Positions 1 to 13,331 of a stretch of DNA of 64,000 nucleotides are shown here, one piece after another (the stretch's first letter is position 1; every line of letters begins with the position of its first letter). The stretch covers positions 124,001 through 188,000 of the forward strand of contig JASANH010001034.1 of assembly GCA_030248295.1 (NCBI GenBank), given 5' to 3'. The position numbers and the translations under genes were made by a program. The notes under the pieces are model-generated. The model had not been told where the DNA came from, searched no databases, and saw only the letters and a list, made by a program, of their open reading frames with translations. Source of the DNA: Mesodorylaimus sp. YZB2_4 (lineage: Eukaryota > Nematoda > Enoplea > Dorylaimida > Dorylaimidae).

Positions 1-2550
1 ATTGAAGTGATTGCGACTACGAATATCCGTTTTAATTTTTCCTCAGGTGATGTGGCGTTTCCTGGCAGAGCGGTCTTATTTTCTTTCAAATACAAGAGTA
101 AATCAATTAATTCATTATATGGTTCTCGATTGCACGCTTCGTAACAATGGTCATGGATTCGCTTGCAGTTGGTATTTATACATTGAGCATACTGATCCAA
201 GGCTGAAATGAAGAATTTTGCATAATCGCAATGACGTCTTCTGTGAAAATATGGCCAAAAGTTAATAATCGGAAATGCTGATTAGATAGTACCCTTTTCG
301 AACTGATCGTTTTCTGCTCGCAAAAATATCATCCTTCAGCTGATAGGCACAGAATAGCTCAAGAGAATGGAATGTGGATGGGAAAAGGTCTGTTTGGGAT
401 AGAAGCAGAGAGAGCGCTCCTACATGTAAGGAATCGGCTTGGTTCAGGAAAAGCCGCGAGAAAAGTTACTGAGTCGAAACGTGATGTGATAATTTGATGG
501 GGAAAGAAGAAAGGTCATTATCGCGATAGTCGCGACATCTCTCGAGGAGAATGAAACGTGCTACAACCAAGGGACCCACTTGGTGAAAAAAGCGCAGGAC
601 ACGAATACTGCCTTACGAAGACGCCTCACTAGTACAGTATATGTATGTAAGGAATACTTAGGAGGGCGTAATAAGCCGAATGGGTCCTAGGTGAGGCTAA
701 AGTTATTGATGGCATAACTGATTGTCGGGATTGATGTAGATTTTTTTGACCCATCCTGTTCGGTCCAGGGGAGGGTCCAGGGTCAGTTGACCCTATCATG
801 CCATCGACAAGGGTCCATCCGGGATGCATGCCGGGCAAGGGCGCGTGTTAGTCGCTACCCCGCGATGTCGGTGGTTACTCCGTCGGGTAACCATACCCTG
901 CCCGTGCCCCGTGAAGGGACCCGGACTCGAGAGCCTCCCGCCTCATAAGGCGTCGCCTCGTTTATCGACCCCGGAGGGATGAAGGGTGAGTCGCCCACCG
1001 TCAGGTGTGCAAGGCGCAGAGAGAACTTCACCAAGTTCTCAGACGGCCAGAGTTGAGCTCGCGGCCGATCGGTTTCCAGCGCTTCCAAGCAAACTATGAT
1101 ACACGCCTTTCACCGCTTCGCCACCGAGGCGGTGGCTTGATCCATGGGGGCGCGGTAGCGTCCCCCATGTAGTACATGTGCCACACCAACAACGATTTTT
1201 CAACAGCCTCATGTCATAAGGAAATGAAATTTCGTTTTTGGTGTAACTTCACGATAGATTAAGTTCTTTTGAAGGAATTTCCAAAATCTCCATCGGTTCG
1301 GGCTCCACTCACGGGTGACGAAAATCCCGACCGGGTTTTATATCTTCGCTATAACTCGCGTACCGTGGGGCCAAAACCGATGAAATTCGGTATGGATATG
1401 AGGGACTAGTTGGGGAAGGTGTGTACCAAAAATCTTTTCAAAATCTTTACTGGTTATCCCTCTATGGGCAGAAACGTGCCCGCGTCATATATGCATATAT
1501 GTACCTATGCATGTAGGTATGTATGTATGTATGGACCCGATAGATCACAACGCGGATCTGGAGCTGGGCGAGAGCGGGGAATCCAACTACCCTATATGCT
1601 CAAACGACAGGGTAACATCACTGCTGGTGCCTTTTGGCAGTTATTTTGACCAGGTACTGCCCCAGATTTTTGCAGGTTAGTCAGAAGGAGGTCCACTCGG
1701 GAAAAATTATCATTTTTTGCACTTTTGGAGCTCATAAAAAAACCGTCTGGAGAGGCGCAGGGCAATTTTTTATAGCTCGATCGAGTCAGGGAGGTGCGGG
1801 GAGCAATGCGCGACTAAAAACTGTCACTTTTTACAAGTTTGAAGTTTTGGTTTTTGTTTGGGGTCCATTTGAACAGAAAAACTCAAAAACTTTGGAAACG
1901 AAGAAAAATTCTGCAGGATATGACTTGGTGGCTCATCGAGGATACAGGGTCATAGGACTCATGGAATTTCTGTTATCTGAATGCATATATAAAACGACAA
2001 ACATGTCTAGTTTTAAAAATGGCGGGAAATTCAAAATGTGGGATTCAACACCTCTTGCACATTTTGAAAGCTGTCTCTGCACAAGAATGAGTTATACTTG
2101 AAGAATGAAACGACACTTGGAAACTTTTGAAAAACGGCGCGAAATTAAAATTAACAATTTGACCTACAAGACTAGTAGAACAGAACAATAAGTTTGCGGT
2201 GGGAAATTCGAAGTCCAGCTGAAACATCATCTTTGCTGAACTCAGTCTACAGTGCAACGTCTAGTCTGAAGGAAAGGCTGTATTTGCCTGGAATACTAGT
2301 ACCCAGACAGTGCAAACGAGTGCCCAACCTTAGCTAAGCCAGAGAGAGAAATTTAGCGGAAGACTCGTCATGGTTGTTGAACGACAACACAATCGCCACT
2401 GCTTTTAATCTCTTGCGCATGTGTAGAAGCAAATTTTCTTAAATGGCGCTACTTGCACTCAAGATTGCATGTGCTCGAGCGCGGCCAGTCCTCGAGGGGG
2501 TGTATTTGGCGGGTGAAGAAGAGTCAGGACTGAAAAAGGAGTGAAATTAG
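1..2550. other. gene-free interval
   Basis: No gene is supported here. The short open frames have no recognisable domain, no consistent splice signals and no codon bias. The only distinct parts are a GC-rich island at about 852-1175, listed separately, and short ATGT/GTAT microsatellite-like stretches near 1490-1530. Confidence 0.6.
852..1175 (-). repeat. GC-rich SINE-like island
   Basis: This roughly 320-bp GC-rich block stands out from its AT-rich surroundings. Read on the minus strand it contains CTTGCACACC followed by GGGCGACTCACCC. That resembles the 3' part of the tRNA-derived SINE at 18302-18485 (CTTGCACACC, then GGGTGACTCACTGG). No clear A/B-box head is visible, so it may be a 3' relic or a different GC-rich repeat. 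Confidence 0.35.
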
Positions 2551-4343
2551 CAAAAAATTCATGAAATGAAACTGGGAAGGGTAGCACATGTGGTTTGATG
2601 CGCCTTCGGAGCAGGCTAGTCCAGGCTGACAAAAGCTGGATAAGAAAGATCCCGCCTGGCTACTGGCTGGTCACATGCACTCGCGGTTTTAGGGTTGACA
2701 AGTAGACCATGACAACTAGCCTCATTTATGTCACCAGCTTGGGGAAGGTGGCTTTTAGAAGATGCTCTCAACTGCACTTCTTGTGTAGTGGATATTCATG
2801 GACTACTGTATGTTTTGCAAAATGCTATTGCTCAGGGGAGCACTTTCAATTTCACAATCTCCTGCTTTAGGCTGGAATTTTGACGAATATGCAGCTTCGC
2901 TAGACTTTCTTGCAGCAATAGGGCGCAGCGATTTTCCTAACGCAGGGATGTACAGTTTTTCATGCCTGGCGTTTTCGACCAGATGCATGGAATTTATGCT
3001 GATGAATATTAGTTGCTCCTCTTTAAAAGTAAACAAAGATTTGCTAATCTATCGTGAGAATGAGTTTTAAGAGCCTTTAATACAGATGTTCTCCACATCT
3101 TTATTAGGCGGCCATCCAAAGCTGAACAGATAGGTCAAGGAGCTTAGATATAACACACTCTTGAAATGGTGAACGCTCTGGAGGAATCTCAGAAGACATT
3201 ATTTCAACTTAGTTTTTATCGTGAGGTTACAAGTTCTGTAGTCTGTCCATTTGCCTAAGAACAGTGATATGCGAGTTTGGGTGCAAAAATTATAATCACG
3301 GCGATTTTAAGCTAGTGTACGTAATTTATTATGAGTTGCTATCATAATTGCTCATGATCGAGTTAGCTCTATCGTTATGACTCGAACATAAAGAAAGCAT
3401 GTGTGTATGTTTGGCGGACAAGCGTGGATAAGCCTCAGTCGGTACGCCGGTGCAAGCTCTTAGTGACACTGCTTATAACACTGGAGCGATCGAATTTTCG
3501 TTGCCTCGTGTCAGTGGGACAGGATAATCTTGCCCGATCTACTTACCCTGCTTTACTAAACCAAATTTTTCATATTTATGTTGCAATTGTTTTATAGCGC
3601 TTTGTAAACTTTGGGGCTTAACGCTAAAACGTCGTGATTTTGTTGCACTGTGATCCAGTTTATGACAAGGCACAGGGATATCCTGAAAGAAGCTCTCTGC
3701 AGGCTCTCAAACCATTTTGCTTTGTGCGAATCTTAATTAAGTACCTTCGGGGTCTGGTCAGCCGAGAGCAGCAAGCTAAATCTAGGTATATCGTCTAAAC
3801 ATTTTCGAGACCGACATTTTTGGAGTGCTAAACGGGCGTGCGTCAATGAGTGAAGATGAGTGTTTGGCCCTGGTGCCACATGCTGAATTGCAAGATCCCA
3901 ATCCTCGGCATTCTCAGAGAGCGAGTGAACATTTGACCAAATTGTGGCCGATAGCTAAGAGGGAACAATGCCTCAGTAAACTATGAAATCCGCATTCTCT
4001 GGGGTCTAGATGGCCTTATTCCATTAAAAATAAGGTACCGCATTTACTTCTTGTGATTGATTATTATCAGTCGCCATCAAACAGAAACGCACGCAAGATC
4101 CTCTATTCCATGAACAATCTGCGTGCAATGTCATTCAAGATCTAATGAGTGGCACCTGGCGCGCTCGGTGACATGAATGAGGCTAGTTGTTATGGTCAAC
4201 CCTGCAATCGCGAGTACATGTGACCAGCCAGTAGCCACGCAGGATCTTTCTTGATTACCTTTTGTCAGCCTGGACTAGCCTGCTCCGAAGGCGCATCAAA
4301 TCACATGTATTACCTTTCCCAGTTTCATTTCATGAATTTTTTG
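2551..4343. mobile_element. nonautonomous DNA transposon with long terminal inverted repeats
   Basis: Two inverted repeats of about 180 bp bound this 1.8-kb segment, at 2551-2735 and 4167-4343. Both begin CAAAAAATTCATGAAATG when read inward. They share a series of blocks, including GATGCGCCTTCGGAGCAGGC near the outside and a GTCACC edge on the inside. The flanking bases GAAATTAG (left) and GAAATATA (right) could be a decayed 8-bp target duplication. No transposase frame is seen between the repeats. The superfamily is not determined. Confidence 0.7.
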
Positions 4344-4501
4344 GAAATATAAATTACAGTCGGCATCGGAGAAATCAAAATGTTCTTATTGTACATACAG
4401 TACAGCACTGATATACTCATACGACCTGAACAAGGCTTCTGAACTTGACTAGGTTTGACGCGAAGCATTAGCTTTCCACCAGGGCTCCGAGGACGAAAGC
4501 A

Positions 4502-4803
4502 TCATTTGTAAATCTGTAAAAATGACATACGTTTCTCTCGTTTGCTAAAGCCGCAATGCTTCGCCAGATTTTTCCGGATTTCGTCAGCTGTGTCATTATC
4601 CGGTCCTTGAGGGCAAGATTGAAGACATTGTTCAAACAACTCTCTTTGATTGCAGTGAGCCTCAGCAAACTTTGATGTGGCAAAACAGGTATCGTTGCCC
4701 TGAGATTTGTGTAACATGCCATTAGCATTTAATCGTTGCTCCATGGCTTCCTTGCACGAGTAGATGCACAAATACGTGAAGCCCAGGGTTAACCACACTT
4801 CCC
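4502..4803 (-). CDS. possible exon of a small Cys-containing secreted protein
   Basis: An open frame of about 100 codons starts just after a good splice acceptor (tttcttgcag, ending at 4804). It has Cys residues spaced somewhat like a ShK-type toxin-fold domain (HCNQRELFEQC, then LQSC) but not the full set. The first Met (4798) lies just inside the exon, so any true start would be upstream. No partner exon could be placed. It may be a decayed exon or a chance frame. Confidence 0.25.
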
Positions 4804-4908
4804 CTGCAAGAAAATCGTTTTTACACTTTATTTTACGCTTTGATAAGCCTTGAGGCAGTCAGCTCGTGGTCAGTCAGAACGTTGGGTCCATGGGGTGCCA
4901 AAACTTAT

Positions 4909-4986
4909 AACCTGTTTTCTTTGAGAATACACGCCCTCCAAGTTCCTGCATAGGCCGCGTGTACATTCCCACAGAAAACAGATAGT
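4909..4986. repeat. small palindromic MITE, copy 1
   Basis: An imperfect palindrome whose ends read CCTGTTTTCTTTGAGAATAC on one side and ACAGAAAACAGATAG on the other. A related copy in inverted orientation lies at 35985-36052, within the hAT-like element. Both share GGGCGTGTA, GCGGC and the AAAGAAAACAG end. Confidence 0.6.
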
Positions 4987-4999
4987 AAAGGGACGAAGC

Positions 5000-7900
5000 T
5001 CAAAACTGCGGAGTACCGGAAGTTTAGATACTCCACATGTAGTAGGGTGCTTGAGTCCTTGCGCTTCCCTTTCCTACGGCTGAAGATGGGGAGGGAAGGG
5101 CTGGAGTTAACGCTGGTGCGCACTCAAAATTTTTCGTTTATCCTTTATGGCCCAGACATTCTGAACTTCCTGACGATTAGCGGAGGGGTAGGGGGAGGGA
5201 AGCGGTTAGAGAGCATTTACAGTGATCTCGAACCTCATAACGCTTTATTTTTCCTCGCTTGTCAATGTGAGCGTGGTTTTTTACGCTGAAATCCTTGGCT
5301 CGCCCTAGGATAGAACTAGGGCTGACCATAGGATGGCTCAAGCCACAGGAACCAAGCCGCGCAGTCCACGGACACTTCTGGATATGATTTACTATCCCAC
5401 ACCGAGAAGGCCGTGAGGCCGTGAGGCGGGAGGACTCACCATTCGGGGAGCAGCCGTACGTGCCGGTCGTCAAAGGGGTTCTGACGGACCTGAGCCCGAA
5501 GTGCTCATAGAGCAAGTTCAGATCAGGAAGTCAAGATTAGTTTTGTACCGATGCCTGCAATCAAACCAGTCACTCGACCTCGACCTCGACCTCGCTCTCG
5601 CTCTCGTGCTGGCCCTGACTTAAGAGAGGCAGACCGGCTCCCTGAACCAGTGCACGAATAGGGCAGAGGGCTTAGTGGATGCCTACTCCATGCTTATTAC
5701 AACACCCGCTCAAGTCTTGCGATTGCCGATTTGGTAGCCAGAGAATGAATAATGCATACAGCGAGTAAAACGTGCGCTCGCAGACTTGGCTGCTTTGTGT
5801 CGTTGCTATAGCTAATACTTATTTCAAAATATGCGCCCATAGAGGACACAGCTGTATCGAAGTAGGATGCATCACCGGTACACACCCAAGTGGAGAATGT
5901 ACAATACAGCTCCCGCAGACGAACACACTGGACAGTATTGCGGTGCCTGAAATTTATATGCATCACGCCCATCATGTATTTCTGTAGCCCACAGTGGGCC
6001 ATGGCGGGAGGGAGAGAATTATTGATCTCTCCTAGGCTAGGAGACGCTAGCCCCATCGGGTTAATGTATCAGCCTCAAGTATTGTCGCAAGAATTGCCTC
6101 ACCCGTCTCACCCGCCGCAGTCGGCCGTACTCTCCCAGCCTAGCCAACGGATGCATTTCTAGGCTTTGCCCGAGAGACCAGCAAAATACAATATAATGTT
6201 TGTTTGGGCCTTTGCAATCGCTGCGCCGGCATAGCCTCGAACAAAAGGGATCGCGCCCCATAGATTGGCCAAAGCTGGATTGGATTTGGCTTTTTGGTAG
6301 CCAGAGAGTGACGCCAGAAGAGTGTCCACTAGAAAGTCTAGTCAGCACATCGGTATTGGATGGACGGCTCTAAAGACGTTGTGGACAAGTCGAAAAATAA
6401 GAAAAAACCACCGCGCCGACATTAACAAGCGAGACCAAAGAAGACTTTGTCATCAAAGACACCAGAAACAGATAACAGAGCCTACGGGCTAAATAAGTGC
6501 ACCCAGCTGGACTTCAAATCTTACCAAGGCAAAGAATCATGATGACAATGGCTTTGGATGACATTCCGTAAGACCTTGAATTGGCGTTTGTGATTTTCTT
6601 CCCCAGCCAGCCACCGTCTACTGCACCAAGCCAAACCAAACCTCGCAGAAACAAGTACAGTAGGTTCCAGCTAACATGTAAGCAAGCTCTGATGATGTGG
6701 CATGACGCGTGTCGTGCCCAACACGAGAACGATAAACTGTAAAAGACTCTTGTATAGACCACTACAGTATAGCTGATTTGACGAAGAGGTGTTTTGGTGG
6801 CCTGGAGGCTTTATGCGCGTATGTACCTGCGTAGGTGTCAGTGGACTGCTCTGCTTTATACTTTGTCCTAATCTGTCTTTTGGCACGGTCATACGACTTT
6901 ACGCCCTGATTCACGTTTAGGCCTCGAGCATTTTTTTAAAGTTATTTTTTGAAGCATTACCCCCCTGGGGAATATTCGTGTTCAAGAGTGCTCAGCATTG
7001 CAATTGCCTATAAACACGCTACACGCAGTACGCTGTATGCTGTATTCTGTACGCAGCTGCGCGAGGGAGAGCGTTTCAAATAAAGCAGAAAAATGGTCAA
7101 GCATCTGTCACTCAAGCCTCTGACGATTAGTGGGACTGCGAATCACACAAGATATCATATCTGCTGGCGATTTCTCACATTCAGTTCCTCAGTGAGACTG
7201 GCATTTCGAAGCAGACTGATAAGGAAGGGTCATTCGCGAGTGAACCCAAACTCAGCCCATCAAACCCATTTTTTTGAAAAAATCCAAAAAATTTGACTAA
7301 AACCCCCAAAACCACTTTTTCCAGTGTAATGTTAGTATGACGCACATTTTTGTGAAAATGCTATCCTTCTTTCCTAAGAGACCGGAAAGCAATCTTGTTC
7401 GCACAGAGGCACTCAAAAGTCTTCCTCCAGAGAGAAATTGTGAGGTTAGTGGAAGAGTCTCCAATGGCTTCCTTAGGCCGCCAGGTAGCACATTTTGACG
7501 GTGCACATAACTCTGACAGTTGACCACGATAAACACATTTTTGAGCAGGTGAGTGAGTCGTGCCCCACTACCATCTCTCACCTACCGTCAGAAAGATCTC
7601 CAGGGACACCAGAAGCAACTTGTCTAGCGGGTGATAAATTGGAATGAGCTAATCTGACTGCACCTCCAATCTCGGTTTTTAGACTCTTTCAGAAAACCTG
7701 AGATCTGAGAAGTATCCTGCTCATATCTCAAGGACCATGTTTTTCGAGTGGCGAGTTTCAAATAACGTGACCCCAGCTGAGGGACTAGTTTCGCCAGAGC
7801 ACTAATCTTTCAAACCCTGTTCCTCACCTCCACCCGCCAATAGAGCCTCAGTGGCTCACGTCAGTTCACTCGCGTACGCAGGATTTCAGGGGGCGCAAAA

Positions 7901-8200
7901 AATTGTATTTAATTTGCTATAATTTAGAGCTCAAGGATAACCGCCAATCGCCCGAGTAGGGCGGGGTGTGGGGGACGGGGGGGGGGGGGGGGGGGGGGGG
8001 GAAGAGGCAAAATTTCTGCAAAATTGGCCTCTCGCAGACATAATTTCTCGCTAGTCTGTGAATAAATTTGCGGGAAGTACGTAGGGAGATCAAAAAGTTC
8101 TTGCAACTGGCATATAAAGTCGCTGCTCTTTGAATCTGATATAAATGGCCGTGGAAGTAAAAAACAGCGCTTGGCTAGGTCGAGTAAGTCTATAAAAAAC
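5000..8200. other. gene-free interval
   Basis: No supported gene. It holds a short CGACCT hexamer run at about 5574-5604 and a GC-rich patch at about 5290-5515 that may be another decayed SINE (the minus strand has AGTTCTATCCTAGGGC, a poor B-box match). A TTGGTAGCCAGAGA block occurs at about 5730 and again at about 6293. Confidence 0.5.
7977..8001. repeat. poly-G tract (25 G)
   Basis: An uninterrupted run of 25 G. It is one of four G/C homopolymer tracts of at least 13 bases in this window (others at 38435-38447, 42289-42301 and 44124-44143). Confidence 0.9.
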
Positions 8201-8227
8201 TGCTCTTGAATCAGGGCAGCTTTGAAA

Positions 8228-8889
8228 AACGTCCAAATTCGAGGTTCGAGCCATCATTGAATTTCTGACTGAACTTGGCAAAAATGCCACCTAGGTGGAA
8301 AGCGAATCGCGCAAAGTTTATGGTGTCTCATCTCCACCATATGGCACCATCGCTTTGTGGATGGCCGGATTCCATTGAGGGAGACAGAGTTTGGATTGGA
8401 CCTGACGGGTCCAATTCAAACTCTATGGGACAATTTTGATCCTGTGTTTCGATTATGAGGGATTACTGCTGGCTGAATTTTTGGGAAAGGGTTAGGCCAT
8501 TATTGGTCAGCTTCATGCCCATTTAATGGAGAAACTACGCGCAGCCGTTGAAGAAAAACGGCGAGGAAAATATAGAAAGGGTGCGCTGCTTCTGGATGAC
8601 AATGCGCCAGTTCACCGCGCTTGCGTTGTTTTGGACGCCCTCCAGTGACTTGCATTCGACCTGATTGAGCCACTTGCCTTATTTATCACCCTCTGGCACC
8701 CTCTGACTTCAAGGTGTTCAAAGAATTGAAACCAACAGTGAAGGGGAAGAGATTCGTTGATGAGAATGAGTTGCAATCAGTCGGCTGGATGGCCACTTGA
8801 AAAGTTATTGGCATGGCATAACGGAAGAACTGTGAGAAAGATGGGATAAATACTATAACTTGGCAAGGGATTATGCCAAAAAGTGTTGA
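8228..8889 (+). pseudogene. mariner-family transposase pseudogene
   Basis: Three reading frames must be combined to follow a mariner-type transposase. The N-terminal helix-turn-helix region starts EVRAIIEFLTELG, followed by KVYG. The catalytic core retains DYEGLLLAEFL, then KLRAAVEEKRRGK and LLLDDNAPVHRA, the latter being the DDNA-PH motif around the second catalytic Asp. Further on are SDFKVFKELK, GKRF and a C-terminal RWDKYYNLARDY with its own stop. In-frame stops and frameshifts interrupt it several times, and the region before the DYEG motif appears shortened. It is therefore a dead copy of a Tc1/mariner element. No terminal repeats were located. Confidence 0.8.
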
Positions 8890-9322
8890 GTACTGGCCTG
8901 ATTCGTTGTCACTTATATGCCGGTTGTAAGAACTTTTTGAACTCCCCTCGTACCTGTTCCAAGGCAAGAAATCACATCTTAAACCCGGCAACAACGCAAG
9001 CCCAACCCCTGCCAAAAGCAAAGAGGCTTCTTCATGCTGCTTCAGTAACTGATGAAGCTGATCCAAAGTGAAAATTTCGTTGGGTTTGATTCAAAAAAGG
9101 TCAACCATCACAACCCGAAAACACTTTGCCACAAAACCCCGAAAAATATGCTGGATTGGATTTTTGGGTAATAATGTTAGACCTGGTGCTGAGAAAAGCT
9201 ATTTTAGCTAGTCATTTTCAATTAAAAAGCCTAGCGCGAAAAATTTTTATTGTGCTGGCATTGGGCCGGTTCTCACGATCAGTTACGCTCTTTCCATTCG
9301 CATACTAGTGTTGCGATTGATG

Positions 9323-9515
9323 TATGTCAAAGTCAAAATCCCGTCAAAATCGTATGTTTTTAAAATTCCGTCAAAGTCCATGTCAAAAAAATTTTTGGCC
9401 TAGTCAAAGTCAATGTCGAAGTCAAAAATTTTTTGGGACCCCTGTCAAAGTCAAAAATCTTGCGGAAGTCAAAAAATTTTGACATTTTGTGCACGCTTTA
9501 TTAAAATCCATGCCA
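9323..9515. repeat. degenerate GTCAAA-rich array
   Basis: Short units of the type (A)TGTCAAAGTC recur irregularly, interrupted by A/T runs such as AAAAATTTTTGG. Similar arrays occur at 11592-11740 and, more diverged, at 59101-59225. Confidence 0.6.
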
Positions 9516-11591
9516 AGTCCAAGAGTTTACGAGTAAGGTTTTCCCTACCAATCTCTGTATCACGTTTCGAATCGCTCGTTCTGATGTCGTCTCAAAATAT
9601 GCTGAGCCACTTCCTCAGAGTTTTGTAAAAGATTCCTTGCACTTTGTGGTAACTGTATGTTAGAGTAAGGCGGGTTTTGTTTCAGTTTCACAGAATCTTT
9701 TTGAGAAGATTGAGTTTTACTTTTTCCTGTGACAATAAAAGCATTGAGATAAGGACCAAAACCACGTGCCAAAACGGACCAGGACATGAGTGACGTTTTA
9801 TTAAAATATTGAGCAAGCGGAAATAAGTCGTCAATATTGAAAAAATTTTGTTCGGACTTTCAGGCATGTCGTGTCATATGTGTGAGAAAAAGGGTCAGTA
9901 CTAGTACAGCGAGATGGTCCACCCCGTATTATTGTAATATGAAACAGAATTACAGTGTAGACAGTGCTTGGCCTCTGGCTTTCTTTTTTTAACAAAAGCA
10001 ACCTTCTACTCAAGCTTAGCTCATCAGTTAAAGATTATGAAGCAATCCATTTAGTTATCTGACCCAATCAAGTACAGGCTCAGGGAAATTCAAGAACTTC
10101 CAAGAAAGCAGACGCTCTTTCTTTTCACTGAGACCCACGCCCGGACTCACGTCAAAAAGAAGATTCTGCATGCTTTATCATGATCATGCCAACATGCCAG
10201 GTTATTCGAGGACTGGTTGTCTGGCAATACTTATCTGATGCATCTGCCAGTCAGACTGATTCAGGGAAGCCTCACAGCGCAGCAGCCTCACAATATTTCA
10301 ATTGTGCCATCTCTCCACTCTGGTGATCTGCACAGTAAAATGTCGTCATTAGAGGTAGATCAGGGTCAGGGCAGTCCCAAGCGGGAAAAGGATTTTTGCA
10401 TTTTTTATGTTTTTTTTGCCTATTTCGCACACTTCTTAGGCATCCTGATTTTTTTAAGCTTTTCCTGACGGTTATATAAGACCACTTGTCTTATAGAGAA
10501 GGTTTACCACTCGACCGCACCGAGTACACGCAGGCATGAACACTGATTAGAGAGCGAGCATCTACCCAAGGGCAAGAGTGCACCGGCACAAAACAAACAA
10601 ATAACACATATCAGACAAAGGGAGACCAGTTCCAAACACAGCAATCACCGAATGATACCGAACAGGCCTAACATCAGACGAGGTCACTCTCATTTGCATA
10701 TCCTGATCTTCATTCCCCCCTTACAGTTAGGCCAATTTTCAATCATTATATACGTACAAGGTGAAATTTTACGACCTCTGCTTGTTGCGCTAGCCGCCTG
10801 ATCCTCCTCCTCCTTGTCTTCTCCCCCTGAAAAAGAAATCGCGTATTATGAAACTCGAGAATGGCCAGACGGATTTTGATAAAAATTGGCATGATTTTAG
10901 ATTCGGCCGATTCTGCTGTGTGCAAAAAATCAAAAAAATTTCGTCCAACCGTTCTCGAGTTATTAGCCGAAAAATCGTTCTTTAGGATTAGGCGTCTGGT
11001 TGGCTGGTCTTGCCTATTGATATGACATCATGGATCATGGACGGAGAAATCATGATATGCATAATCACAATGCACAATGTCGGGATCCCGACCTATCCCA
11101 AGTCGCCATCCTCTAAAAATTTTATCCACGAGTAGTTAAGTCAGTCAACTATCGAATTCCACAAAAAAGTACCTCGCAGCATGGCACAAAACAGAGATAA
11201 TGATCGCTCCTGCTGTATACCTCCTTGGACGCGTGGTTATGGTCATGCATACCTACCTGGCAAAAATATTTAGCAGTACAGCTATGATTCAGAACACTCT
11301 ACTTGGCATAACCAAATAAACTATGTGTACAGGATCTTCTTTGGCCACTTAAAGTTTCAGTGTTTCAGAAAGATACAGTTTACTCAATCACGTCAGCCCA
11401 ATGTTAGTCCAAAAGGAAGACTGAACAAGATTTGGAAGTCGTCCTGTCCAGCCAGACAGGCTCGGCCGTAGCCAACCTCCGCCCCAGACTTGGGCGATGG
11501 CTGTGGGAAGGAGGGGCGGCATGCGTGCTCGAGCTACCTGGTGGGACAAGGGGCGTGTACACGGAGGTTTTTGAAATTTTTGCGAAAGGTT

Positions 11592-11740
11592 AATTTTGAG
11601 TCAATGTCAATGTCAAAATTAAGCATTTTTGCCCCGTCAAACTCAAAGTCAAAGTCAAAAAAATTTTTGACCTCATGTCAAAGTCATAAACTTTTCGAGA
11701 CCCTTGTCAAAGTCAAGGTCAAAGTCAAATTGAAACACCG
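11592..11740. repeat. degenerate GTCAAA-rich array
   Basis: A second array of ATGTCAAAGTC-type units. It shares AAAAAAATTTTTG followed by GACCC with the 9323 array, so the two are probably copies of one dispersed repeat. Confidence 0.6.
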
Positions 11741-12529
11741 ACGTCATTTGCAACACTATCGCATACTGTAGTTTAGAAAACTGCACGAATAGATAGACAA
11801 AATGTGTCGGCGCACCATCGTCAATGTCACCCCGGGGCTCCACCATAGCTCTTTGGATAGTGCGTGGGCGCGATCTTTCTATGATTGTCGCAGCGAGCTC
11901 CGCCATTGTCATAAGCAGATCCTGGCACCCTGAAGGCAGTGTTCTCGACATACTGTAGCTAGCCGCCCCCAACTGACGTGAGTCTCGCTTACACATCCTT
12001 TCGCGCCCAATGATCGCTTTCATCCTTCCGCTGGACCTATGAGGCGTGTAACAGGCCTAATTATAGACTTCCAAACACAGTAGGATAGGCCCTATCCGCG
12101 TCGCTATCGCTATTCATTTTTAAACATCCTCTGTAATCTCAAGCTGCGATAAAATTTCATTTCTCAAGACAAAATGAAAGCCGGATAGCATTTTGCAAGC
12201 GGCATACGTAATATTTTCTGCAATCTTTCCGTTTTAGGCTTATCACCTGAAGACTTACAAACGGCATACGTTTGCCCGCAGGATTTTTATTGGCACAGGA
12301 AAATCCCATATTTTTGTTTTCATACGATTTGCGCATCTTCTTTTAAAAAACTTCTTGCGCCGATTTTCTAATTACGTTCCCTAAAAACCCAATTTGGTAG
12401 ACTAGGCTGTGTGACGCATGGGCGGGCAGGCTGACGATGAGCTACGACTGGATGGATTCTCGCTCCTTTTCAAATTCACTTCTAATTAGTCGGAGTCCTT
12501 ATTTCATTAGCAGCACATTACGATACTTA

Positions 12530-12840
12530 TATGCCAAAAGGCACCAACTGTCAAACTGTCAAAAAATGTATTAAGTGCCGAGACATACTCCGAGCACTCA
12601 GAAGTTTCATCTGCCAAAACGACGCAACCGGATCTACCGTATGACATGAGTTACTGAACCCCAAAAATACCCACTTTTCTGATTCTCATCTGCCAAAGCG
12701 CACCATCTGCCGAAAATCGCAGGCCAAAAGGCACCAACTGCATCTTTTTTCCGCAGTTTGTGCGTTTTGGCTGATTCAAAAAAGAAATGCTTGAATGCAG
12801 GGAAGGAAACATGATGCAGTTGGTGCCAATTAGCTGTACT
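12530..12840. repeat. inverted and direct GGCACCAACTG repeats
   Basis: The string CCAAAAGGCACCAACTG occurs twice in direct orientation (about 12534 and 12722). The second copy is followed by an inverted partner: GGCACCAACTGCATC against GATGCAGTTGGTGCC near 12815-12830. This is likely a decayed inverted-repeat element. Confidence 0.5.
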
Positions 12841-13331
12841 CGCTAAACCCAAATTGAACTGGTCGATACTGATTCTGGAGGTGAACTTTAGGAGAAAATT
12901 TCAGTTTTTGTTATGCGAGTGGTCTTGTTTATTCACGCCCTAATGTGTTTGAACGAATTGGAGCATGAAAAATCCGCACCTGGCACTTTTTGTCAAGGAA
13001 TCTGACAAATTTCTCTTTCTTCGAGGTCTGCTAAATGAAGCTAGAGGGCGACTGTGCTGCATGAAATCAGCGGAACACAAAAATTAAAGATGGCCGGACT
13101 CACATCCACAATAATCAGCACTTCGGTTCGAGCTAGTGCTTTGCATGTCCACACACTCGGAAGCAAAAAATTTGAACGGTGTTTTCTCAAAACTGATTTT
13201 TTGACACCTTGCGCCTTTTGGCATGTAGGTATCGATTACTGATTACGGCAAGGCGCAGTTGCATAACGCTTTCTGTTTTTCCGTCTTGACTTTTCAAAGT
13301 ATGCATCCTTTCATCTGATCATCCTCATATC

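Noticed and set aside
9126-9628. Plus-strand frames within the GTCAAA array
   Set aside because: Their Lys/Ser composition follows from the simple repeat; no coding signal is present.
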